This document shows, in pieces, positions 42,634 to 52,883 of a stretch of 63,628 nt of DNA. The DNA lies in contig VXSP01000008.1 in NCBI GenBank assembly GCA_009837885.1, positions 1 through 63,628 of the forward strand, in the 5' to 3' direction. The DNA comes from Holophagales bacterium. GTDB taxonomy: Bacteria > Acidobacteriota > Thermoanaerobaculia > Multivoradales > Multivoraceae. The notes beneath the pieces were generated by a model that was not told the DNA's origin, searched no databases, and saw only the letters and a list, made by a program, of their open reading frames with translations. The position numbers and the translations under genes are program-made. Position 1 is the first letter of the stretch. Every line of letters starts with the position of its first letter.

Positions 42634-43239
42634 ATGAACATCGGCGACATCCGTCGGCGGCTGACGGTCCATGAGCCGCGCGTCCTTCCGCCGGCCGCCT
42701 TCGAGGCCAGTGTCGCCATGGTGCTGCGCCCGTCGGCCAAGGGACCCGAAGCGCTGTTCATCGAGCGCTCGAAGAAGCCGCAAGACCCCTGGTCGGGCCA
42801 GATGGCCTTTCCCGGCGGCCGGCACGACGACACGGACCGCGACCTGCGCCACACCGCGGAACGCGAGACGATCGAGGAGGTTGGCCTGTCACTCGAGGGT
42901 GCGCGACTGATCGGCCGGCTCGACGACCAGACCGGTCAGCGCGCCGGCCAGGGGAGGCAACTCCGCATCGCCGCCTTCGTCTACGAGGTCGCTCCCGGCG
43001 CCGGCAACGACCTGGTCCCGAACTACGAAGTCGCCGAAGCGTTCTGGGTGCCCCTGGCCTGGTTCGAGGAACCTTCCCGGGTCATCGACTACCGCCATCC
43101 GCCCTATCCCGACGTCAGCTTCCCCGGCGTCGTCGTCGGCGACCCGGAACGGCACGTCGTCTGGGGCCTGACCTTCCGGTTCCTGTCCGCGTTCTTCGAG
43201 ATCCTGCAGCGCCCGTTCGCCGCGAACGGCCGGCGCTAA
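42634..43239 (+). CDS. NUDIX hydrolase, CoA pyrophosphatase-like
   Basis: 201 residues from ATG 42634; the frame is open upstream but that part is not family-like. It has the NudL/CoAse pattern: ALFIERSKKPQDPWSGQMAFPGGRHDD, then the Nudix box with RETIEEVGL preceded by the UPF0035 motif, and WVPLAWFEEPS. It likely hydrolyses CoA or CoA derivatives to 4'-phosphopantetheine and 3',5'-ADP. The C-terminus converges on the Bat operon, with three bases between the stops. Confidence 0.88.
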   Translation: MNIGDIRRRLTVHEPRVLPPAAFEASVAMVLRPSAKGPEALFIERSKKPQDPWSGQMAFPGGRHDDTDRDLRHTAERETIEEVGLSLEGARLIGRLDDQTGQRAGQGRQLRIAAFVYEVAPGAGNDLVPNYEVAEAFWVPLAWFEEPSRVIDYRHPPYPDVSFPGVVVGDPERHVVWGLTFRFLSAFFEILQRPFAANGRR

Positions 43240-43242
43240 AGC

Positions 43243-44103
43243 TCACTCGACGATCTCGAGATACTCGCGTTTCGACCAGCCACGCTGTCCGTCCCCGACC
43301 GCGCCGGGCGTCTCGCCCGCCGATGGGACGGACGGCAGTTCGATGCGGACCCACTCCGGGCGCTGCTCGATCACGCGCACTTCCGTGCCGGCGTGAAGCC
43401 GGAACCGGACCACCGAGCCCTCGCCGGCGGCAGCGTGGAGATCGATCTCCGGCGGAAGGACGACCGCGACCGGGAAGCTGAAGGCCGCGTGCGCCACGAG
43501 CGAGCCGGCCAGGGCAAGACCGACCACGAGCAGGCAGACGGCGGACCAGCGCAGCACCTCCGACGCCGGCCGATAGAGCCGAACCGCAAGGACGATCCAG
43601 AAGCCGAGACCGACCAGCACAGCGCTCCTCATGACTTCGACCGGCGCCAGGCCGTAGTGCCAGAACAGAACCGTGCGAAGCAGGACGGGCGGTTCCGGCG
43701 GCGCGATCTCGTCGCGCGCGCTGCGCCGGGCGAAGGTCAGGTTCGCGCTGGCGTCTTCATCGCGCGGCAGGAGCTTCAGCGCACGGCGGTAGGAAGCAAT
43801 GGAACGCCCCAGTTCGCCGGCGCGCAGGTAGGCGTTCCCCAGGTTGTAGTGAAGGTGGCCGTTGTCGACCCCCATCTCCCGCATCTGGCCGTACAGGGCG
43901 ACGGCTCGGCCGAAATCGCCCGCCTCGTAGGCGGCGTTGCCGTTGACCCAGAGTTCGGTCGCTTCCGGGGCCGCCGACGGGCCGTCCGCCGGCTGAGCCT
44001 CGCTGACCACGGGCCGTTCCTCGTCCTGGGAGAGAGCCGGAACCGTCGCCACCGCGCCGAACACGACGAGAACCGCGACGGGTCTCATGACGGCGCGTCT
44101 CAT
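43243..44103 (-). CDS. batE: BatE-like TPR and SH3 membrane protein
   Basis: 286 residues; ATG 44103 overlaps the batD stop as ATGA (ATG 44088 is an alternative). Signal peptide, then TPR units (WVNGNAAYEAGDFGRAVALYGQM; HYNLGNAYLRAGELGRSIASYRRAL), two membrane helices around residues 150-205, and an SH3b-like C-terminus (GTEVRVIEQRPEWVRIEL) ending WSKREYLEIVE. This is the BatE layout. Last gene of the Bat operon. Confidence 0.82.
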   Translation of the reverse strand: MRRAVMRPVAVLVVFGAVATVPALSQDEERPVVSEAQPADGPSAAPEATELWVNGNAAYEAGDFGRAVALYGQMREMGVDNGHLHYNLGNAYLRAGELGRSIASYRRALKLLPRDEDASANLTFARRSARDEIAPPEPPVLLRTVLFWHYGLAPVEVMRSAVLVGLGFWIVLAVRLYRPASEVLRWSAVCLLVVGLALAGSLVAHAAFSFPVAVVLPPEIDLHAAAGEGSVVRFRLHAGTEVRVIEQRPEWVRIELPSVPSAGETPGAVGDGQRGWSKREYLEIVE

Positions 44104-45920
44104 GGCTGGCGGCCCCGCAACTGCCTGTCGAGGGTCCTGATCAGATCGCTCAGGCCCTCGGTGCTGGTCTCCGCAGCGAACCCGCCGCCGCCCGCCACCG
44201 GGGCCAGGCCGTACTGGGCGGCCTCGAGTCGCTCGAGCAGCGCCCGGCAGCGCGCCGCCACGGCGCTGTCGACGCCGGCCCGCGCCAGCGCGGCCTCCGC
44301 CTCCGACGGCGTCAGGGCCGAGCCCTCGACACCCAGCTTGTCGCCGACGTAGCCACGCACGATCCGGGACGCCTCCGCCGCGGAAGCCGGCCCCGCGCCG
44401 GAGCGGAGCTTCCTTGCCATGGACAGCGCGTCGCGCAACGCCCGCTGGCGCCGGCGGAGCGTCCGGTCGGCGGCGAAGCGGCGTTCGCGCCGGTGGTGCG
44501 CCAGCAGGGCCAGGTAGATGAAGGGAGGCAGCACGCCGCAGGCGAACCAGACCCACAGGCGCCACCCCTGAGGCGTGACCGAGACGATGCCGGCCGCCGT
44601 CCGCCGAGTCGGGAGGATGTCGTCGGCGAGGATCCGCACCGCCACCTTGCCCGTGGTCGGCGCCAGCGACTCGGTGAGCATCAGCTCCTCCTCGCCGTCG
44701 GCCGGCGTGACCTCGAGATCGATGCGCTCGGTCGATCGGGTCGCGTAGTCGCCGAGTTCGGGATCGAAGTAGACGAGATCGATCGGCGGGACGTCGAGGG
44801 GGCCGGCCACCAGCGGAACCAGAGCGCGCCGGAACACCTTTCGACCGGTCAGCAGGTGTCCGCTGCGGTCGATGCTCGCGTCCGGCTGGTCAGGGTAGAT
44901 CTTGAACGCCGGCATCTCCGGGATGTCGGGCTCGGTCAGGAGCTGCACGTTGCCGCTGCCGCCGACCCGTACTTCCAGCGTGGCCGACTGCCCCACCTGC
45001 AGTTCGCGCCGGCTGAGCGACGCCCGGATGTCGAAGTCCCCGACCAGGCCGTTCCAGCCGCCGGGAGCCGGTGGCAACGGCCGCACGTCGAGAGTCAGAG
45101 GCTCCGTGAGCAGGTACTTCGTCGCCCAGCGCCCGCCCGAGCCGAGCAGACTGTCGAACTCGTCGAAGATGCTGCGCCTCCGGCTCGGCCGGCGCGCCTC
45201 CTCGACCTCCACCTGCACCCGAAGCTGGGTCTGCGGCAGCGTCACCTCGCCGGGTCGCTGGGGAAACAGCGCCTTGCGCACCTCGTTCACCGAGTACTGG
45301 ACACCGTCGATCGAGGTCGAGAATTGCCGCACGTCGCCGAGGTCCTCGACCACCACGTCGCTGCCGAATTCCATCGACTCGATCGATCCCTGGCCCACGG
45401 GCACCCGGCTGTAGAAGCGCCAGGTGTAGATGACCTGCTGGCCCTGCCACGGCCGATCCGTCGACACGGTCGAGGTGACGAAGAGATCCCGGTCCTGCTC
45501 GTCGCTCTGGCCCTCGGCGTCCGCGACCTGAATCGTGAAGGGCCGGCTCCTGACCTCCGCACCGTCGATCAGGGCGGTCGCGGGACCGATCTCGAAACTG
45601 CCGGCTCGCGTGGGGATCAACAGGTAGTTGTAGGACGTGCTGTTGCTCACCCGGCCGTTGGTGATCTGCATGTCGCGCCGCTCGCCCCGCGACAGGACCC
45701 GGAAGTCCGGCAGTTCGGGCAGCCCCGGCGGTTCGTCCGGCGACCCTTCGATCCGGATCGTCAGGTAGAGCTGGTCGCCCAGAGCCACCTGGTTGCGGTC
45801 GACGGTGACCTGGATCGGCTCCTGGGCATCCGCTCCGGCCGGGCTCAGGAGGAACGTCCAGGCGACCAGCGCCGCGGCCCGGCGCCAGTCGAGGAACCGC
45901 CCACGCGTGCTTGGGTCCAT
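44100..45920 (-). CDS. batD: BatD oxygen-tolerance protein
   Basis: 606 residues. Signal peptide, then repeated immunoglobulin-like beta domains with BatD hallmarks: VDRNQVALGDQLYLTIRIEG, LPDFRVLSRGERRDMQITNG, VIYTWRFYSRVPV and NQLLTEP-type strands. A membrane segment near 460-485 is followed by a cytoplasmic basic tail. BatD proteins act at the envelope with the VWA proteins BatA and BatB. Start 4 nt after the batC stop. Confidence 0.9.
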   Translation of the reverse strand: MDPSTRGRFLDWRRAAALVAWTFLLSPAGADAQEPIQVTVDRNQVALGDQLYLTIRIEGSPDEPPGLPELPDFRVLSRGERRDMQITNGRVSNSTSYNYLLIPTRAGSFEIGPATALIDGAEVRSRPFTIQVADAEGQSDEQDRDLFVTSTVSTDRPWQGQQVIYTWRFYSRVPVGQGSIESMEFGSDVVVEDLGDVRQFSTSIDGVQYSVNEVRKALFPQRPGEVTLPQTQLRVQVEVEEARRPSRRRSIFDEFDSLLGSGGRWATKYLLTEPLTLDVRPLPPAPGGWNGLVGDFDIRASLSRRELQVGQSATLEVRVGGSGNVQLLTEPDIPEMPAFKIYPDQPDASIDRSGHLLTGRKVFRRALVPLVAGPLDVPPIDLVYFDPELGDYATRSTERIDLEVTPADGEEELMLTESLAPTTGKVAVRILADDILPTRRTAAGIVSVTPQGWRLWVWFACGVLPPFIYLALLAHHRRERRFAADRTLRRRQRALRDALSMARKLRSGAGPASAAEASRIVRGYVGDKLGVEGSALTPSEAEAALARAGVDSAVAARCRALLERLEAAQYGLAPVAGGGGFAAETSTEGLSDLIRTLDRQLRGRQP

Positions 45921-45924
45921 CGCG

Positions 45925-46812
45925 CTACCAGTCCTTCGCCAGACGGCTTCGGCGCCCGCGCTGCCCCCGGCGCGTCGGATCCGGCCGGCCCTCTTCCAGG
46001 GCCTGCAGGTAGCGCTCCGCCTCCTCCGGCGTCATGCCCGGCTGGGGCTCCTGCGGACGGCCCTGGTTGCCGCTTTCCGGCCCCTCGTCCTGGGCCTGCT
46101 CGTCCTCGGCGTCCGGAATGCCGTCCCCGTCGCTGTCCTGCGGACCCTCGCCACCCTGCGGTTGCCGGTCCTGTCCCTGGTCGCCCGGGTCCTGCTCCTG
46201 GTCGGGAGGTTGCTCGTCCTGAGCCTGATCCCCCTCCGGCTGCTGCTGCGCGTCCTGGTCCTCCTGCTCCTCCTGCGGCTCGTTCTGCTGCTGGTTCTGG
46301 TCGTCCTGGTTCTGCTGCTGGCGCCGCCTCATCTCCTCGCGCACGAACTCCAGGTTGAACTTCGCATCGAGGTCGTCGGGATTCGCTTCGAGCGACGCCA
46401 TGAAGAAGTCGACCGCGTCTTCGAGCTTGTCCTGCCGGTAGGCGCTGTTGCCCAGGTTGTAGAGCGCCTGTGCACGGAGCTCGTCGTCGCCGACGGCCGC
46501 GGCCCGGTAGAACTCGCCGTCCGCCGCTTCGAAGTCGCTCAGCTTGTAGTGGGCGGCGCCGACGTTCAGGCTCAGCTCGGGATCGTCCGGGCGCTCCGTC
46601 TGGTGGTCGGCGAACCCCCGCAGGGCCTGGTCGTAGGCGCCCGCGTCCCAGGCCGCATAGGGCGACGGGTACTCGGCGGGAGCGGGCGGCTCCCCGTCCG
46701 GCGCCTGGGCCGTGACGGCCACCGGAAGGAGGAGCAACCCAAGCCCCGGCAGCCGGGCCGCGCCGAGGCCCGGACGCAAGCGCCGACTCGCTCGCTCACG
46801 CGACCGCGGCAT
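45925..46812 (-). CDS. batC: BatC-like TPR protein
   Basis: 295 residues from ATG 46812, overlapping the batB 3' end by 17 nt. Signal peptide, two TPR-like pairs (LSLNVGAAHYKLSDFEAADGEFYRAA; LYNLGNSAYRQDKLEDAVDFF), then an extreme Gln/Asp/Glu-rich linker (about 160-255) containing a thrombospondin-3-like calcium motif DSDGDGIPDAED, and a short C-terminal helix with TPEEAERYLQALEEG, the usual BatC ending. Confidence 0.85.
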   Translation of the reverse strand: MPRSRERASRRLRPGLGAARLPGLGLLLLPVAVTAQAPDGEPPAPAEYPSPYAAWDAGAYDQALRGFADHQTERPDDPELSLNVGAAHYKLSDFEAADGEFYRAAAVGDDELRAQALYNLGNSAYRQDKLEDAVDFFMASLEANPDDLDAKFNLEFVREEMRRRQQQNQDDQNQQQNEPQEEQEDQDAQQQPEGDQAQDEQPPDQEQDPGDQGQDRQPQGGEGPQDSDGDGIPDAEDEQAQDEGPESGNQGRPQEPQPGMTPEEAERYLQALEEGRPDPTRRGQRGRRSRLAKDW

Positions 46813-47965
46813 GGTCCCTTCCCTCCTGCCCGGAGCCGCGGCGCCCCAGGCGCTCGCCGATCAGCGGCTCGAGCATCAGCGCCGCCAGCGCGATGACCAG
46901 CAGCCACTGGAATCGCTCCTCCCAACGCTGCTGGCGGCTGGAGCCCAGTTCCTGGTCCTCCAGTTGCGCCTTGATGCCCTGGGCGTAGATCTGCTCGAGG
47001 TCCACGTCGCCGGTCACCGAGCGGACATAGCGGCCGCCCGTGGTCAGGGCGATCCGCTGCAACGCCGCCTCGTCGAGCCGGCTCAGAACGATCTCGCCGC
47101 CGCGGTCGGTACGGAAGCCCCCACCCTCCCTGGGTATCGGCGCTCCCTCGTCCCGTCCGATGCCGATCGCGAAGATCCGCACGCCGGCCGCGGCCGCGGC
47201 CTCGGCGGCGTCCTGCGCCTCGCCGAGGTGATCCTCGCCGTCGGTGATCAGGATGACCGCGCGCGATTTCCGGGATCCCGTCTGGGCCACCCGCTCGAAG
47301 GCCTCGAGCGACACGCGGAGCGCCTCTCCGATGGCGGTGCCCTTGACCGGAATGAGATCCGGCTCCATCGCCTCGAGAAACAGCGCCGCCGCCGAGTAGT
47401 CGAGCGTGAGAGGCAGTTCGAGGAACGCACTGCCGGCAAAGGCGACCAGCGCGATCCGGTCACCTTCCAGCCGCTGCAGCAGGTCGGCGATCTCGCGCCT
47501 GGCGCGTTCGAGCCGGCTCAGTTCGCCGCCCGCCTCCGCGTCCAGCACGAGCATCGAGTCCGACACGTCGAGGGCGACCACGATGTCGACTCCCTCCCGG
47601 TGGACCTCCTCCCACACGAAGCCCCAGCGCGGCTGCGCCAGGGACGCCACCAGCGCGAGCACCGCGACCAGAACGAGAACCGCCTTCAGGCGCCGTCTCG
47701 GCCGGCTGACTCCGGCGATCAGACCCGGCAACATCTCACGAGACGCGAAACGGCCGAGCAGGCGCGCGCGGGTGCGGAACGCGTACACGTAGAACAGCAG
47801 CAGCGCCGGGCCGAGCCACAGCAGCCAGAGCGCGTCCGGCCGGCCCGTACGCATCTCGCAGCCGCCGACCAGCAGCAGGGCCGGGACCAGCGCCAGCAGT
47901 TCCCGGCGACAGCGCGGGCCGGCGCCGCCTGGCCCCGTGCTGCGGCTTGCACGCCCACCGGTCAC
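46796..47965 (-). CDS. batB: BatB VWA-domain membrane protein
   Basis: 389 residues from GTG 47965, which overlaps the batA stop as GTGA; ATG 47854 would start at the BatB-like helix MRTGRPDALWLLWLGPALLL. Two N-terminal membrane helices, a VWA domain with MIDAS DVSDSM, and TDGEDHLGE and VKGTAIGEAL segments, and a C-terminal membrane helix (FQWLLVIALAALMLEPLI). With the GTG start, the N-terminus would read as a lipoprotein-type signal (LLLVGGC). Confidence 0.85.
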   Translation of the reverse strand: MTGGRASRSTGPGGAGPRCRRELLALVPALLLVGGCEMRTGRPDALWLLWLGPALLLFYVYAFRTRARLLGRFASREMLPGLIAGVSRPRRRLKAVLVLVAVLALVASLAQPRWGFVWEEVHREGVDIVVALDVSDSMLVLDAEAGGELSRLERARREIADLLQRLEGDRIALVAFAGSAFLELPLTLDYSAAALFLEAMEPDLIPVKGTAIGEALRVSLEAFERVAQTGSRKSRAVILITDGEDHLGEAQDAAEAAAAAGVRIFAIGIGRDEGAPIPREGGGFRTDRGGEIVLSRLDEAALQRIALTTGGRYVRSVTGDVDLEQIYAQGIKAQLEDQELGSSRQQRWEERFQWLLVIALAALMLEPLIGERLGRRGSGQEGRDHAAVA

Positions 47966-49020
47966 GGCAGCTTCCTCAGGCGGGTATCGAGCAGCACGAC
48001 CTCGAGCAGCAGCAGGAACACGGCCGGCGCCACCAGCCAGGCGAAGCGCTCCTCGTACTCCATGTACGACTCCTGGCTGATCTCCGTCTTCTCGAGCTCG
48101 TCGATCCGTTCGTAGATCTGCTCCAGGCCCGCCTCGTCCTCGGCGCGGTAGTAGGCGCCGCCCGTCACGTCCGCCATCCGGCGCAGCGTCTCCTCGTCGA
48201 TCTCCACGTCCTGGTAGACGACCCGCGGCCCGAAGCCGGTCTCGACCACGAAGGGCGCCTGCCCCCTGGTGCCGACGCCGATCGTGTAGAGCCGGACGCC
48301 GAGCGCCGCCGCCGCTTCGGCGGCCCGCAGCGGCGACAGGGAACCGGCGTTGCTCCGCCCGTCCGTGAGCAGGATCGCCACCTTGGACTCGGCGTCCGAG
48401 TCCTTGAGACGCTTGGTGGCGACTCCGACCGCTGATCCGATCGCCGTCGCGTCCCCGGCCATGCCGATCTCCAGTTGCTCCAGAAAGGTGGCCGCGACAC
48501 CGTGGTCGAGCGTCAGCGGACACTGGGTGAAGGCCTCCTCGCCGAAGACGACCAGACCGACACGGTCGTTCGGTCGAGCGGCAATGAACGTCTCGACGAC
48601 TCCCTTCGCCACTTCGAGCCGGTCCCTCCGGCGACTCAGCGAACGCTCGTGCGCGTCCAGGTCCAGCGCCCGCATCGATCCCGAGGTGTCGATCACCAGC
48701 ACGATGTCGATGCCCTCCGTGCTCACCTCGGTCAGCGCGCGGCCGGTCTGCGGCCGCATCACGGCCAGCAGCACGAGAGCGACGACGAGGAGCCGCAGAG
48801 CCGAGACCAGCCGGCGCGCGGTCAGGGTGCCGGCGCGCGGGGTTCGCCGCGCATGGCCGAGCGAAGAGTACGCCACCGCCGCCGTGTCGCCACCGGCATC
48901 GCCCTTCGCCGCGATCTGGCGCAGGCGCGGCCGGAGCCACCACAGGAGCGTCCAGATCACGTACAGCGGAAGCAGCACCCAGAGCCAGCGCGCATCGGCG
49001 AAGACGAGCTGTTCCGTCAT
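47962..49020 (-). CDS. batA: BatA VWA-domain membrane protein
   Basis: 352 residues from ATG 49020, overlapping the preceding stop as ATGA. Two N-terminal helices (WLWVLLPLYVIWTLLWW; LRLLVVALVLLAVM), a VWA domain with MIDAS DTSGSM and TDGRSNAGS, PLTLDHGVAATFLEQL, and a C-terminal helix (WLVAPAVFLLLLEVVLL). Paralogous to BatB. Acts with the MoxR ATPase and other Bat proteins at the inner membrane. Confidence 0.92.
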   Translation of the reverse strand: MTEQLVFADARWLWVLLPLYVIWTLLWWLRPRLRQIAAKGDAGGDTAAVAYSSLGHARRTPRAGTLTARRLVSALRLLVVALVLLAVMRPQTGRALTEVSTEGIDIVLVIDTSGSMRALDLDAHERSLSRRRDRLEVAKGVVETFIAARPNDRVGLVVFGEEAFTQCPLTLDHGVAATFLEQLEIGMAGDATAIGSAVGVATKRLKDSDAESKVAILLTDGRSNAGSLSPLRAAEAAAALGVRLYTIGVGTRGQAPFVVETGFGPRVVYQDVEIDEETLRRMADVTGGAYYRAEDEAGLEQIYERIDELEKTEISQESYMEYEERFAWLVAPAVFLLLLEVVLLDTRLRKLP

Positions 49021-50042
49021 GCCGCCTTCCCCGCCGGTTCGGCTGCCGGCGCGGCGCTCTCGCCGTCTTCCGCGTCTTCCCTCGGCCGGGTCGCCGTGAC
49101 GAAGCCCAGGGCCCGCTCGTAGGTGCGCTCGATCTCCTCCGGCGCCGGCAGATGGGCCGCGAACTTGACCTGATCGGTGGCGACCAGGAACCGCTCCAGG
49201 CGCCTCGCCTGCAGGGGCTCGAGCCGCACCAACCCGCCCAGCCGGCCCAGAATCTCCTCCGTGGTCAGGTCCGTCGCGTTCAACCCGAAACGGCCTTCGA
49301 CGTAGGCCCTGATCACCGCGGAAACGGCGAAGTAGTAGCGGCGGAGTTCGCGCAGGTCGGAGAAGTCCGTGCGGCGCAACCGCTCCAGCTCCCCGATCGC
49401 CAGGTCGTAGGGCGGAACCGGAGGCGCTTCGGGCGCGCCGCCGTCCGGTCGGCGGCGGCGCCACCACCACCACGCCGCCAGCCCGAGCGCGGCAGCGGCC
49501 AGGGCCAGACCAGTCCACAGCAGCCACGAAGCGGCCGTGTCGATTCGGCGCAGCGGCTTGATGTCGCGGATGTCGGTCGCCTCGCTCCGGTCCTCCGGCA
49601 GCACGGACTCGACCTCGACGGAGATCTGCCCCGCTTCCAGGTCGCCTCCGGGACCGTCGCCGGCCGCCTCGCCGTACGTCGCGGTCAGCGCCGGCAGCAC
49701 GTAGGAGCCGACGAGGTCGGCGCGGAGGTCGTACCACCTGCGTTCGAGGAGGCGGCCGGAGGCCAGGGTCTCCACCGGGGCCCGCCCCAGGTCGACGATA
49801 CGGAAGCCGGCGATGTCCGCGCCCGGCTCATCGAGCTCGACCTCGACCCCCGGATCGCGCTCGACTTCCACCGTGTACGTGATCAGGTCGCCCGTCGTGG
49901 CGACGGTCCGGTCCACGGAGGCCCGCAGCTCGGCGGGCGGCTTCGCTTCGGCGTCGCCGGCCGGTTCATCCGAGGCGCAGGCCGCGAGTGTCACCGCGGC
50001 GAGAGCCAACACGACCCGAGCGCTGATGTTCGGCAACGCCAT
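49017..50042 (-). CDS. Bat-operon lipoprotein with beta domain and membrane helix
   Basis: 341 residues from ATG 50042. An N-terminal lipobox (VTLAAC) is followed by a BatD-like beta domain (VDRTVATTGDLITYTVEVERDPG), a membrane helix near 190-212 (LLWTGLALAAAALGLAAWWWW), and a helical cytoplasmic domain (YDLAIGELERLRRTDFSDLRELRRYYFAVSAVIRAYVEGRFG). It occupies the position of DUF4381-type proteins in other Bat operons. Function in this operon is inferred from position only. Confidence 0.75.
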   Translation of the reverse strand: MALPNISARVVLALAAVTLAACASDEPAGDAEAKPPAELRASVDRTVATTGDLITYTVEVERDPGVEVELDEPGADIAGFRIVDLGRAPVETLASGRLLERRWYDLRADLVGSYVLPALTATYGEAAGDGPGGDLEAGQISVEVESVLPEDRSEATDIRDIKPLRRIDTAASWLLWTGLALAAAALGLAAWWWWRRRRPDGGAPEAPPVPPYDLAIGELERLRRTDFSDLRELRRYYFAVSAVIRAYVEGRFGLNATDLTTEEILGRLGGLVRLEPLQARRLERFLVATDQVKFAAHLPAPEEIERTYERALGFVTATRPREDAEDGESAAPAAEPAGKAA

Positions 50043-50044
50043 CG

Positions 50045-50977
50045 CTACACCCGTACCGACTGCTCGCGCGCTCTCATGTAGCGCACCAGGGGCTCGATCC
50101 AGGGCCGGTCGGCCCAGACCTGAATCTCGCCGACGCCTGCCTGGCGGAACTGCTCCGTGCGCCGTTCCATGTCCTGCCTGGCCAGCCGGACGAAGCTCTC
50201 CGAGACCCGCCGGTCCGCCGTGTCGATGACCAGCGTCTGGCCCGTTTCCGCGTCCTCGAGCTCGATCAGCCCCATGCGCGGCAGGCTCACCTCGCGCTGG
50301 TCGAGCACCCGGATCGCCGTCAGGTCGTGACGCCGCGCCGCCACCCGCAGGCGTTCCGCGAAGCCCGCGTCCAGAAAGTCCGAGATGACGAACCCCACCG
50401 ACCGGCGCCTGACGACCCGGCCCAGGTACTCGAGCGCGCCGTCGAGGTCCGTGCCGCGACCGGTGGGCCGGAAGCTCAGGACTTCCCGGATCACGCGCCA
50501 CACGTGGGCGCGTCCCTTCTTGGGCGGGATGAACCGCTCGATCCGGTCCGAGAAGATGATCATCCCCACCCGGTCGTTGTTCTGGATCGCGAGGTACGCG
50601 AGCACCGCCGCCAGTTCGGCGACGACCTCCCGCTTCTGCTTGCCGGATGTGCCGAAGGCCCCCGAGGAACTCACGTCGACGATCAGCATGACCGTCAGCT
50701 CGCGCTCCTCGCGATGCTCCTTGACGAAGGGGCTCGACATGCGCGCCGTCACGTTCCAGTCGATGTGGCGGATGTCGTCCCCCGGCGCGTACTCGCGGAC
50801 CTGCTCGAACTCCATGCCCCTTCCCTTGAAGGCGCTGTGGTACTCGCCGGCCAGCGCGTCGGTCACCAGGCGCTGGGTGCGGATCTGGATCGCCTTGATC
50901 CGCGCGAGCAGTTCGGGCGACAGGGTCGCGGTTTCCCGCTCCGGGGCCTCGTTCCGCTCTCTTCTTCCGAAGAACAT
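50045..50977 (-). CDS. DUF58 domain protein of the MoxR/Bat operon
   Basis: 310 residues. Typical DUF58: RIKAIQIRTQRLVTDALAGEYHSAFKGRGMEFEQVREYAPGDDIRHIDWNVTARM near the N-terminus, then a VWA-like region with VDVSSSGAFG and FSDRIERFIPPKKGR. These proteins work with MoxR AAA+ ATPases. Starts 18 nt after the moxR stop. Confidence 0.92.
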   Translation of the reverse strand: MFFGRRERNEAPERETATLSPELLARIKAIQIRTQRLVTDALAGEYHSAFKGRGMEFEQVREYAPGDDIRHIDWNVTARMSSPFVKEHREERELTVMLIVDVSSSGAFGTSGKQKREVVAELAAVLAYLAIQNNDRVGMIIFSDRIERFIPPKKGRAHVWRVIREVLSFRPTGRGTDLDGALEYLGRVVRRRSVGFVISDFLDAGFAERLRVAARRHDLTAIRVLDQREVSLPRMGLIELEDAETGQTLVIDTADRRVSESFVRLARQDMERRTEQFRQAGVGEIQVWADRPWIEPLVRYMRAREQSVRV

Positions 50978-50995
50978 GGATCCTTTGTTGCGACC

Positions 50996-52063
<1,068 letters not shown>

Positions 52064-52191
52064 CTCGGTCGACTCTCCCAACCCCCGGAAAGCCCGGGTT
52101 CTTCCCGCCCGGTTCTTCCCGAACAGACGGGCCAAGAACTTTATCCGAGCACCCGGGCCAAACCGGGCGACCGCCAGAGCCGGCGTAACCG

Positions 52192-52812
52192 TCAGATGCC
52201 GGACACCTGACCGCCGTCCGCGGTCGCGGCATCGAGATGGTCGCAGCAGTTGACCAGGGACGCTTCCCAGGGCGCGCGGCCCCGCACATGGGTCACGGAC
52301 GTGTTCCCCCACCGGGTCGGAGGCTCCACGCCGTCGCCGAGGCGCAGATGACGGAGCGCCAGCGAGTAGCAGACCAGGCCGTGCGTGACGAAGACGCTGT
52401 CTCCCTCCGTCGCCTCGACCGTCTGCCGGATCCGGGCCCAGGCCTCATCCACCCGAAGGTGGAACGTCTCCCAGTCCTCTCCGCCCGGCGGCGCGTAGCC
52501 GGGTTCCATGATGTCGAGGCCGATGTCGGCATAGGCCCGGCCTCGCAGGTCGCCGAAGTTCCTCTCGGCGAGCAGGGGCTCGATGAGCAGAGGCAGCCCC
52601 AGGGCTCCCGCCACCGGCTCCGCGGTCATCTCCGCCCGGCGCAGGTCGCTCGCGACGACGCAGCCGATCGGACGTTGCCGGTGGTGCTCCACCAACCGCG
52701 ACGCCAGACGCTCCGCCTGGCCGACGCCGCGCTCGTTGAGCGGCGTGCCCGGCGTCTGCACGACACGGGCGGCGTTCGACGCGGTCTCGCCGTGGCGCAC
52801 GATGAGCAGCAC
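52192..52812 (-). CDS. Histidine phosphatase family protein
   Basis: 206 residues from GTG 52812. The phosphohistidine motif LLIVRHGETASNA is at residues 2-14; R-H-G plus the later FVTHGLVCYSLAL His and the Glu in LLAERNFGDLRGR complete the catalytic pattern of phosphoglycerate-mutase-like phosphatases. Substrate unknown. Confidence 0.88.
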   Translation of the reverse strand: MLLIVRHGETASNAARVVQTPGTPLNERGVGQAERLASRLVEHHRQRPIGCVVASDLRRAEMTAEPVAGALGLPLLIEPLLAERNFGDLRGRAYADIGLDIMEPGYAPPGGEDWETFHLRVDEAWARIRQTVEATEGDSVFVTHGLVCYSLALRHLRLGDGVEPPTRWGNTSVTHVRGRAPWEASLVNCCDHLDAATADGGQVSGI

Positions 52813-52883
52813 GGGCGGGAGGGTATCAACGTGGCTGCCGGGTACGACGACGCGGGAGCGGGGCTAGGATCGGTGCAGCCGCC

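Noticed and set aside
46796..48943. Single 715-residue protein spanning batB and upstream sequence
   Set aside because: Residues before about 326 are an out-of-frame shadow of batA; the GTGA overlap at 47965 marks the batB start.
49737..50501. Extended frames upstream of batA and of the Bat lipoprotein gene
   Set aside because: They are Arg/Gly/Pro-rich shadows of neighbouring genes; the ATG starts at 49020 and 50042 have signal or membrane segments right after them.
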